Origin: Paenibacillus azoreducens
GTDB lineage: Bacteria; Bacillota; Bacilli; Paenibacillales; Paenibacillaceae
Length of the DNA: 64,000 nucleotides
Reading direction: 5' to 3'
NCBI RefSeq assembly: GCF_021654775.1
Contig: NZ_AP025343.1
Span: 4,369,501 to 4,433,500 of the forward strand
Position numbers and translations under genes: made by a program. Positions within the stretch are counted from its first letter, which is position 1. Every line of letters begins with the position of its first letter. Below the pieces are notes generated by a model. The model was not told where the DNA came from. It did not search any database and saw only the letters and a program-made list of their open reading frames with translations. Positions 44,057-52,111 of this stretch are shown piece after piece.

Positions 44057-44380
44057 TTAATCTATTACCGTTTCACTCTGCCAGGCCAGCATTCCACCGG
44101 ACATATTGTAAAGCTTGCGGTACCCGTAAGATGATAGAAATTCACAGGCTTGACGGCTGCGGCCTCCGCTTCTGCAGATCACAACGGTTTCTTTCTTGCG
44201 GTCGATTTCATCATAACGAACCTCAAGTTGGCTCAGCGGAATCAGCTTGACTCCCTTGATATGCCCCTCCCGGTACTCGGCCAGTTCGCGCACATCAATG
44301 AATTGCACATCCCGGCGTGGATTGCGGAGCCAATTTTCCACTTCCTCAGGCATGATATCGATCCAACTTTGTTTTGACAT
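44057..44380 (-). CDS. Single-domain rhodanese
   Basis: 107 residues, ATG after GAGGAGG. VQFIDVRELAEYREGHIKGVKLIPLSQL and the active loop VVICRSGGRSRQACEFL, with an intact Cys. It transfers sulfane sulfur between donors such as thiosulfate or glutathione/bacillithiol persulfide and acceptors. First gene of the sulfur operon, with a CsoR/CstR-type operator 24 bp upstream. Confidence 0.93.
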   Translation of the reverse strand: MSKQSWIDIMPEEVENWLRNPRRDVQFIDVRELAEYREGHIKGVKLIPLSQLEVRYDEIDRKKETVVICRSGGRSRQACEFLSSYGYRKLYNMSGGMLAWQSETVID

Positions 44381-44403
44381 GTTGACAGCCTCCTCTTTGT
44401 TTT

Positions 44404-44419
44404 ATACCCCATAGGGTAT
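44404..44419 (-). promoter_or_regulatory. CsoR/CstR-type operator, proximal
   Basis: ATACCC-CATA-GGGTAT, a perfect inverted repeat 24 bp upstream of the first rhodanese start, between a CAATAAT box and the RBS. Confidence 0.8.
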
Positions 44420-44529
44420 TATTGGGCCCATAAAAAAAACGTCTATCGACGAACTTTCTAAGAAGCGAGGGCCGCATGTAGCGGATGTTTTTCAAGACGG
44501 GCAACCATCCCGTTTCTTCACTCTCATAA

Positions 44530-44574
44530 ATACCCCCGTGGGTATTACTTTAAATTGATTTTAGCATTATGTCA
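44530..44574 (-). promoter_or_regulatory. CsoR/CstR-type operator, distal, with promoter
   Basis: ATACCC-CCGT-GGGTAT at 44530-44545. Just upstream on the minus strand are TTGACA and, 17 bp later, TAAAGT, a usable promoter whose start would fall in the operator. Confidence 0.7.
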
Positions 44575-44715
44575 AGTCAAATTATGATCTTAGCCGTATG
44601 ACCAATATTTACCTAGCACTCAAACATAGCAGACGATGTGTTCTTTAGAGTTTGCGAGCTAACCCTTTGGCCCTTCAAGCAGAAAACAAAGTCCGAAATT
44701 CGATCATGCTAAACT

Positions 44716-44898
44716 TAACGGACACCATGGACGCTAATTCGTAAAAAACAGCCATTTTCAAATTTTAACGGTCACTACAGCGCTTAATTGCTGTGAATCG
44801 ACCCCAAAAGGGACAATTTTCACTAAATAGCTGCAGCTATGTCCGTTAAAAATCATATTAGTTAAAATTGCGCTCTATAGCGTCCGCTGTGTCCGTTA
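44716..44898 (+). repeat. Four-arm palindromic repeat, family 1, copy 3
   Basis: 183 bp. Arms begin at 44716 and 44766; mirror arms end near 44848 and at 44898. Centre CCCCAAAAGGGACA. It lies between divergent sulfur genes. Confidence 0.9.
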
Positions 44899-45030
44899 GA
44901 GTTGAGTGAGTCTAAATATTCTTCCCGCCAGCGTCTGAATCGAATTTTACGATACCCTGATATATAATGAGGATATTCATTTGTTTATCGATTTCGCTTA
45001 ATACCAATTATGCTAAGGCGGTGTGTTTGA

Positions 45031-45867
45031 ATGAATGCAATAGTAAGCAAACCTTGGGTGCTCGCCCGCATGTATGAACCGGATGTAACAATTGTAGACT
45101 GCCGGTTCGAGCTGGGGCAGCCGGAAGCGGGAAGAGAGGCTTTTGAGGAGGAGCATATTCCCAGAGCCGTATATCTGGACTTGGAAAAAGATCTCTCTTC
45201 CCCTGTCCGCGAACATGGCGGACGCCATCCGCTGCCCGATCCGGAGCAGCTCAGCCGTACCCTCGCCCAAAAAGGAATTACTCCCGAAACGCGGGTGATC
45301 GCGTATGATGATCAAGGCGGCATGTATGCTTCCCGCTTGTATTGGCTGCTCAAATATCTCGGACATGGACCGGCCTATGTCATGGACGAAGGCTTCAGCG
45401 CTTGGAAGGCCGCCGGATACCCGGTATCCGCGGATCAACCGATCCGCGTACCGGCAAGCTACAGCTATACCCTTCATCCCGAACTGCTTGCAAGCATGGA
45501 GGATGTACGGGAAGCAGCGGGCAGAGATGATGTCATCGTGATCGATTCACGTGACCCCCGCCGCTATCAAGGACTTGAAGAAACAATGGACAAAGCCGCC
45601 GGCCATATCCCGGGCGCCAAAAACAAGTTTTGGAAGCTGCTGCTGGATGAGAACGGAAAATGGATGGCGGCGGACCAGCTGCAGGAGCATTATCAAGAGT
45701 TCCCTCAGGATAAAGAAATCATTGTATACTGCGGCTCAGGCGTTTCCGCCTGCCCGAACTTCATTGGACTAAAAGAAGCGGGATACGAAAATGTAAAGCT
45801 GTATTCGGGAAGCTGGAGCGACTGGATTTCGTACAGCGAGAATCCGATCGCGACCGGGGAAGAATAA
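45031..45867 (+). CDS. Thiosulfate/3-mercaptopyruvate sulfurtransferase (two rhodanese domains)
   Basis: 278 residues; GGCGGTG box before the ATG. Domain 1 (about 10-130) is structural: TIVDCRFELGQPEAGREAF and HIPRAVYLDLEKDLSSP. Domain 2 (about 150-275) is catalytic with VIVIDSRDPRRYQG, HIPGAKNKFW and the active-site loop IVYCGSGVSACPN. CGSGVSA is typical of the SseA/3-mercaptopyruvate-type class. It lies divergently from the rhodanese operon and probably belongs to the same sulfur metabolism. Confidence 0.92.
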   Translation: MNAIVSKPWVLARMYEPDVTIVDCRFELGQPEAGREAFEEEHIPRAVYLDLEKDLSSPVREHGGRHPLPDPEQLSRTLAQKGITPETRVIAYDDQGGMYASRLYWLLKYLGHGPAYVMDEGFSAWKAAGYPVSADQPIRVPASYSYTLHPELLASMEDVREAAGRDDVIVIDSRDPRRYQGLEETMDKAAGHIPGAKNKFWKLLLDENGKWMAADQLQEHYQEFPQDKEIIVYCGSGVSACPNFIGLKEAGYENVKLYSGSWSDWISYSENPIATGEE

Positions 45868-46319
45868 AAGCTGGAAAATTAACGCCAAGTAACTACTTTC
45901 CTACTTTATAAAACTAAGAATCTCATAATAAGAGACTTTAGAGCATCTTCTTGCAACATGTAAAGAAGATGCTCTTTTGTTTACATTAGAATTGATCTTT
46001 TCAGATTTCCCATAGCCCACCGATATGTATGCGAATACCATTTCAACGTGATCACTACATATGAATTTCCCACATTCTCTCCGAATATAACCAGCTTATA
46101 TAAAATGCTCTTGAATTTTCGTTAATAACGATTCTGATATAGAAATAAATTATTAGTAGCTGATGTATCAAGAAATGTTTTTAAATCTCATTCTCTGGAA
46201 TGTATCAGTACTAAAGATCTATACAGCAAGACTATAGTCATGGTATATTGATAATTGGATTATAGTTCCATCAATATAAAGGGTTTCAATAAATGAAAAT
46301 TTTCTAGGGGGTATAGAAT
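45868..46319. other. AT-rich intergenic region at the left edge of the island
   Basis: 452 bp with no gene. A terminator lies at 45941-45978; the remainder is AT-rich, in contrast with DNA to the left, and holds no operator that could be recognised. Confidence 0.5.
45941..45978 (+). terminator. Terminator after the sulfurtransferase
   Basis: A 12-bp perfect stem GAGCATCTTCTT with AAGAAGATGCTC, then TTTTGTTT. Confidence 0.85.
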
Positions 46320-47891
46320 GTGGACAATCAACAAGAAGTAAAGATAGTTTTTATAGGAGAATCAGGTTGTGGTAAAAGCACACTTATCCGCCATCTGGCA
46401 GAATCCCCAAACGAGCTTAAGTATGCTTCATCTAAGGATGGACATGCTGGTACTACAAAAGTAACTATAGAATATCTTTTTGGAGATTATAAATACATAA
46501 CGGTTAATTCAGTTTTTTGTAACATTAAATATTCTAAAGATTCTGATCTAGTTTTTTTGGGGGATCCCGAATTTGAAGCATTTCTGAGCAATATTGAAGT
46601 TATGCAAACTTTGGATAGATCAAGTGATAACTATGAACAACTCATCAATGACTATGCTAAAGAGTATCTTAACGGTAAATCTCTTAAAGAAGTTTTCGAC
46701 ATAATAAACAATCCAAATACATTCTTTAATCGTATAACAATGCAAGTGCCTGCAAATAAAGAATTATATACTCAAATGAAGGTAAACGATATTGATGAAT
46801 TAAGAATTGTTGATACTAGAGGGCTTGGAGATCAAGATGACATTGAGAGAGTCATCCCATTTGCGGGTGCAGACGCTATCATAATAGTAGGGAAAAATGA
46901 AACACCATCTCCAGTAATACTACAAGGCCTAATCAAAGTCTGTCAAGATTACAAACACTTACCCGTGTTATTCATAGGAAAACATGCAATCAATGAAGAC
47001 GAGGTAAACATAACTTCCATCGATTCAGTGGAAGATTACTTATCGAGGCTGATCAAATTTAATAAAAATCCAGATTGTTCGATTAGACGCTTATATGCAG
47101 ATGTGTGTGAAGAACATTTAGAACTAATTAAACCTGTTCAGGATGTTATGAAAGAATGTCGCATTAATAATGTTCCCTATATCAATTCTTTAGCATTTTC
47201 AACAGCTAAAGAATCTAACTATTACAAGTTTTACGTCCCCGCTTGTATTCAGATTTTTAGTAATTGTATCAAAACAATTAGTTCTTACCAGGTTGCTCAA
47301 AAGGATGTGTCTAATCAATTACGTAATAGTAAGGCTAATCTTTTTCATAGTATGTTTACTAAAGATGTTTTAGATAGTGTTATTAATTATCTATCAATTG
47401 AACCAAAGAATTATAATCGGTATGTAGACTTTCTCTCTGTTGCAAAAGGTTTGTCTGAAAGACATGGGTCTCCTCTTGAGTACTCATATAATTGTGTAGC
47501 TGCAACTATGCATGCCATGCTGAAAACCGCAATTGACCGCGCTATAATAAGTGTTGACAATACTATTAGCAATGATATTCTTCTTTTCTTCTTCAACCGG
47601 GTATTGCAACACAATTCGTATAACTGGTATTGGGGTTATGACAATGGTTACTACTACACCATCATTAATTTCAGTTATAGAGTAGTTCAAGATTGTAAGA
47701 AGAAACTTCAAGAACGAAATCTTAAATTAGATCAAGTAGTATGCACACGATTTGGAAAGCAGTATGATCAGTATGATTCAATAAAAATTCTACTTTTTGA
47801 AGAAAGCCTGAATATGCTAATAAACAAGATGGATAGTGACATCGATGTGAATAATTATTTCTCCAGTATCCTTGACGCCGATCCAGTATGA
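46320..47891 (+). CDS. Orphan P-loop GTPase-like protein
   Basis: 523 residues from GTG 46320 (AGGGGG 8 nt upstream). The P-loop GESGCGKST is at 13-21, a G3-like DTRGLGD at 165-171, and a possible Thr switch in GHAGTTKVTIEYLFG near 40-55. The expected NKxD guanine-specificity motif is not clear; IGKHAIN near 219 sits at that place. The C-terminal half is helical, Tyr/Asn-rich and unlike known families. The closest general look is TRAFAC-type NTPases such as AIG1 or dynamin-like proteins, but no family is assigned. AT-rich codon use and location in a decayed mobile-element island point to acquisition by transfer; a defence role is possible but unproven. Confidence 0.7.
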   Translation: MDNQQEVKIVFIGESGCGKSTLIRHLAESPNELKYASSKDGHAGTTKVTIEYLFGDYKYITVNSVFCNIKYSKDSDLVFLGDPEFEAFLSNIEVMQTLDRSSDNYEQLINDYAKEYLNGKSLKEVFDIINNPNTFFNRITMQVPANKELYTQMKVNDIDELRIVDTRGLGDQDDIERVIPFAGADAIIIVGKNETPSPVILQGLIKVCQDYKHLPVLFIGKHAINEDEVNITSIDSVEDYLSRLIKFNKNPDCSIRRLYADVCEEHLELIKPVQDVMKECRINNVPYINSLAFSTAKESNYYKFYVPACIQIFSNCIKTISSYQVAQKDVSNQLRNSKANLFHSMFTKDVLDSVINYLSIEPKNYNRYVDFLSVAKGLSERHGSPLEYSYNCVAATMHAMLKTAIDRAIISVDNTISNDILLFFFNRVLQHNSYNWYWGYDNGYYYTIINFSYRVVQDCKKKLQERNLKLDQVVCTRFGKQYDQYDSIKILLFEESLNMLINKMDSDIDVNNYFSSILDADPV

Positions 47892-48009
47892 ACATGTCAT
47901 AATCAGTACTGAGTTTCTTTAAAATTATCATTAATAGAGACAATCAATAAGTTACTGTACATGCCAATAAACACTTCAAGAAATTGTAAATCCAAAAAAG
48001 CTGATAGTA

Positions 48010-49075
48010 TCCCTAAACAGCTCTAAGCTGTGTTTGAATTTGAGCGAGAGCTACTCCGAATAGAGCTTGTTTATAAACATATTCAATCCAATGTTGCTTT
48101 TTTCTCATCGATATTGGTGCAACCCATCCAAAAGATTGCCTTGCCCGCTGTAAATACAGCACATTGAAGCAAAAGAGAGTAGCGCCCAGTAGCGATCGAT
48201 CGCTTTCGTAGATCGAACCTGATATCGATCCAAGCCGAGGTGGACCTTCGCCGCTCGAAAATACGTTTCAATCGACCATCGCTTGCTGTAATAGCTCAGA
48301 ATTTGCTTGTTGGTTAGAGAAACATCTGTACTTAGAAAAGCTTTTACTTGCTTTGGGTTCAGTTCTTCTCCTTCTTTCCAGCAGAAAAGAACGACTCCAT
48401 TATCCAGCAAATTGAGCTTTCCTTCGTATCGATAAACGAGGGTAAGAGTCTACTCCGATGGTCACGAGATCGGTATCAGACTCGGAAATAAACGAAGCAA
48501 ATTCTTTAATGGATTGACGAATCCCTTGGGGGTAAATGATGCGATTGGTCTTCAGACCACTAATGACTTGGAACCCTTGCTCGCTACTCACCTGAAGAAC
48601 AGAGGCTGAAGGATACCACGAATCCATTAATACGTAAGTTCGGTGATGAGACTTGGGCACTTGCTGGATCATGTCACAAGCCAGATCAATCTTACTCTTG
48701 CTATTGGATTCATAACGTTCTGCTGCAAAGCACCACCCGCCCGAAGCATCGCTTCCACTACAGCATGACCATAGACCTTCTTGCCCTTGAGATGAGAGTG
48801 GTGAAAGGCTGAACGCTGGATCGAGTCAACCGCCCGTGACGAAGGTTTGGTTTTATCACACACACCGTATCATCTACGAGGACAAAAATCGGACTGTTAT
48901 TGTGTTTGGCGCTGAATTTGACTTGCTGATAGGCGATATTACGTACGACTTGCTTCAGGAACTGTTCATCCCACTTCCCATGGGATAAAAAATGACTTAA
49001 GCTTCTGCGATCCCGATGGTGCAAGCTTTCACGATGTATATCTGTTAAGGTACCTGTAAATGTGTACCTCACGTT
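48010..49075 (-). mobile_element. Decayed insertion sequence (DDE transposase remnant)
   Basis: Three or more frame changes break one DDE transposase. Pieces in order: RYTFTGTLTDIHRESLHHRD up to FVLVDDTVC (49072 to about 48870), DKTKPSSRAVDS (to about 48717), the segment with YVLMDSWYPSASVLQ (48672 to about 48430), then EELNPKQVKAF and RWSIETYFRAAKVHLGLD (48440 to 48105). The Asp-Asp-Glu residues (VDDT, MDSWY, SIETYF) survive. The N-terminus is cut at about 49075 by unrelated sequence. It resembles IS4/IS701-type elements. No terminal repeats were identified, so the limits are approximate. Confidence 0.8.
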
Positions 49076-49989
49076 TGCGTCCGTATTTATAGAAATATGA
49101 AGTGACGGTTTGGATTAGTTGCTATCTTGCTACTCGGTGTAGGTCCTTGGCCACATAGGCAAAGGGCGCTCTCTCTTTCACGGACCAATGCGGGGTTACG
49201 TTTTCAGGTTGGTTTCTTCTCCTCTAGGCATACCTAAACAAGGATCGCCACTACATACACCTGCTACTAGATGCCAGTTCATTTGCTCTATCATTATCTT
49301 GTGTTCTTATTGTGAGTGCCTTTTCTTGAATTGAAGTAACGTGAGCAAAGACTAACGGAGGACCAGAGGGGCGTCGAATAAACACAAGACAATAAGACAA
49401 CTTCACCGTTGAAGCTCGTGCACAGTGTTAGGTGTACTACAAAGCCACTTCTACCTGTATTTGAAGCCAAAAGCGCATGAACAGTATATCTATTAGTATT
49501 GCTAGATTCAGCTCTTGGTTTGGAAGGACCACGGTAAATGTACAAATCCTTTGAAGGTTATGTGCATAAATCTCAAAGGAGGGGCCATCTGAATTACCTG
49601 CGGAGTAATGCTTCAGCTGTAGGTACCTTAGTTACTAAAATCGGTTACAGCGATAACTCAAACCGATATCTCTAATCGATCATCCATGTCCCATCGTGAT
49701 AATTATAATGACAGCGCTTCTATGAAGAGCTTTTTTCTTGAATCTATCAGAAGTTCTCTCTATCCTTTCAACTTACTTTTTGCACCGTTTTTTCACTCTA
49801 AATCATCAAATGTAGTTGTCAGATAATGTGAAGCTACCTTGTATTTCTATTCCTATTAACTTCAATTCCCCCTTAAAACTAGAAACTTGAAAAAGAAAAA
49901 GAGCCAACCTGTGGCTCCTAATTCTTAATTGTTTCAAATCTAGAAATCGAATTCAACATAAAATGCAGTAATAAGACATAACTTGTGTT
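49076..49989. other. Gene-poor region between the IS remnant and the ATPase gene
   Basis: About 910 bp. A minus-strand 83-codon frame (49294-49545) contains YIYRGPSKPRAESSNTNRY, and a neighbouring frame continues FIRRPSGPPLVFAHVTSIQ, so a frameshifted remnant of an older gene is possible; the family is not recognised. Terminator at 49891-49919. Nothing else seen. Confidence 0.4.
49891..49919 (-). terminator. Terminator after the OLD-like ATPase
   Basis: On the minus strand GGAGCCA, a short loop and TGGCTCT, followed by TTTTTCTTTTTC. Confidence 0.75.
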
Positions 49990-51945
49990 TCAAATCACAT
50001 CAAAAAACTGTTCTATTCTTCGAAACAAAGATGGCATCTTATGCCCTCTCTTCATAGCATTTTTAACATATAACTCTGAAATCAAATATTTGTTCCTATA
50101 ATCATCAATAAATTGATAAATAAATTCCTTATGCTCTATTGCTTCAATTGAACTAGGTGCTAATATAGATTGTTCACCTTTTATCTTTGAGTTTTTCATA
50201 TCCTGCTTAAAGGAAAACATTGCTATTGAATCTCTTTGAACACTATCTCCATATTTAGAAATACATTGAACGAGAGAATCATACAGGAGCTCTGGATCAA
50301 GACAATCCTCTATCTCAGTCGGTGTATAAATCCCACCAGATGAAAGTTTAGATAGCAATACATCATCGTCACTCATTTGTATCCTTGCAATCTTAAGTTT
50401 TTCTCCCTTTGTACTACTATTGAAATCAATGATATTTAAGTGCTCATCAGTATCTACTAGACATAGTAGTTTACTATTAATGGCTCTATTTTCTTCTCGT
50501 TCGCAAAAAGGTAGATATAAATAATTATACATTTTAACTACATTAGCACATCCGCCAACTGCAAAGACTTGAAGGTTAGGAACATTACGAAGATAATATT
50601 CAAGATATATTTTATCGTCAGTACCTTCACATATAATCCAATTCTTCTCTTCCGATCTCATCGAACTTAATATTGAGGAAGATAATTCAAAATAGCTTTT
50701 AATAATAATATCATCTGGTAGCTTCCCGCGTTTCTCAAAATAATTGTTTAATTTAAATGAATGCATTTCAACTTTCTTATCACTAATTAATTCAATGTAA
50801 TGTAAATCCCCAGTATCAGTAACTGGTAGAGAACCATACCAGTGAGTGGTGATTAGAATCTGATTTTTAGTAGAAAGATTCCTCAGTCTTTCAAATTGGC
50901 TAAACGCCCTAGATATATGTAATGAATTTTCAGGTTCATCAACAGCTAATATTACATTTTTATGAGCACTTGAACTTTCTATTAGAAAAGCTGTTGCCAC
51001 ATCAAGTAGTGCTGTTCTCTGTTCTCCAGAGCTAAGCTCACTAACCTCTTTTCTATCTTTTTTGAGCGTTCGAATAGAAAAATACGCTTCTAATATTTTC
51101 TTTCTCACATCTGAGGATTTAAGATTTTTCTTATACATCCCCTCAACCTTATAAGCGTATCGCTCATCGATTTTACTTATAATATCATTTATAGAATCCA
51201 TATATGTGTTTAAAGAATTATTTAAAAATTCTATCACACTATAGTGACCCCGACTCCCATTTTTAATATTTTTTTGATTTAATATATTATCGATTTCGTT
51301 TAAAATGTCTCTGTTCATTAATTCTTGCATTTCTCGATTTTCTATCTTGAGAATATCACTTGGGCTCGCTTCAATCGGAATATATACATAAGTATAATAC
51401 TCTTTTACAAGATCAAGAATTTTTTGATATTTATAATCCTTTAAATCAAGAGGAACTTTCTTCAAAAGGCTATCATTAAATGTGATAAAATAAGCATCAT
51501 TCTTGTTGTTAAATGCTATACCAACAAGAAACAAAAAATATTCTTCTTTATCATACTTATTCTTTAAAATATCTCTATATTGATAGAATTTTTTAAATTC
51601 ATCTGTAGAAAAATTTGATCCTAGTTCAGTGTTAGATGACCAGAAATAGTCGCTTAAAAATTCAAAATACAATATATCTTCATCACCTAATTCTAATGTA
51701 TTAATAAATTCTTCTTTTCTCACTAAAAATATAGGAGCAATAAAAGCGTCATCCTTTTTACCATCTTTATTTCTGTTCCAATTAGCACCATTGAAAAATG
51801 TATTTAATGACTCTAATATTGAACTCTTACCCGCCCCGTTGTTACCAATATACACAGAATATTTATTATTATAATCTGAATTAATAGGAATGAAGTATAG
51901 CCCTCGATAAATTTTATAGTGCCTTAGAAATACTCCAATTAACAT
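49990..51945 (-). CDS. OLD-like ATPase with C-terminal TOPRIM domain
   Basis: 651 residues from ATG 51945, 8 nt after GGAGG; the 63 codons further upstream run across the intron boundary and are rejected. The ATPase domain is of the SMC/RecF-like ABC class: Walker A IGNNGAGKSS at 33-42, a long helical insertion, signature SELSSGEQR near 300 and Walker B VILAVDEPENSLH near 330. The TOPRIM-like nuclease domain follows: ICEGTDDKIYLEYYL near 435 (catalytic Glu) and LLCLVDTDEH near 495 (DxD). This is the layout of OLD-family nucleases, including phage-defence effectors such as those of GajA, PARIS and some retrons. It is AT-rich and lies between a decayed IS and a decayed intron; no partner gene is visible. 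Confidence 0.85.
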   Translation of the reverse strand: MLIGVFLRHYKIYRGLYFIPINSDYNNKYSVYIGNNGAGKSSILESLNTFFNGANWNRNKDGKKDDAFIAPIFLVRKEEFINTLELGDEDILYFEFLSDYFWSSNTELGSNFSTDEFKKFYQYRDILKNKYDKEEYFLFLVGIAFNNKNDAYFITFNDSLLKKVPLDLKDYKYQKILDLVKEYYTYVYIPIEASPSDILKIENREMQELMNRDILNEIDNILNQKNIKNGSRGHYSVIEFLNNSLNTYMDSINDIISKIDERYAYKVEGMYKKNLKSSDVRKKILEAYFSIRTLKKDRKEVSELSSGEQRTALLDVATAFLIESSSAHKNVILAVDEPENSLHISRAFSQFERLRNLSTKNQILITTHWYGSLPVTDTGDLHYIELISDKKVEMHSFKLNNYFEKRGKLPDDIIIKSYFELSSSILSSMRSEEKNWIICEGTDDKIYLEYYLRNVPNLQVFAVGGCANVVKMYNYLYLPFCEREENRAINSKLLCLVDTDEHLNIIDFNSSTKGEKLKIARIQMSDDDVLLSKLSSGGIYTPTEIEDCLDPELLYDSLVQCISKYGDSVQRDSIAMFSFKQDMKNSKIKGEQSILAPSSIEAIEHKEFIYQFIDDYRNKYLISELYVKNAMKRGHKMPSLFRRIEQFFDVI

Positions 51946-52111
51946 TTGCGTATCCTCCAATATCTTTTTTACTACTGATATTATATTACAAAATTCTACA
52001 AATGCTATCATTTCAGCTTTGACAACACTATCTTGAGCGCCCTTAAGTATAAATATCCTACTTCTTGGGATAGTTGTAATGACCAGTGCTAATAAACATA
52101 TGGTTAGAAAA

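Larger units (their letters stand above)
44381..45030. other. Divergent regulatory region of the sulfur genes
   Basis: 650 bp with no gene. It holds two CsoR/CstR-type operators (44404 and 44530) about 126 bp apart, a leader between them with only tiny ORFs, repeat family 1 copy 3, and a TATAAT-like box near 44960 before the sulfurtransferase. Confidence 0.6.

Noticed and set aside
49294..49545. 83-codon minus-strand ORF as a gene
   Set aside because: No RBS or known domain; adjacent frames continue similar composition, so at most it is a gene remnant.
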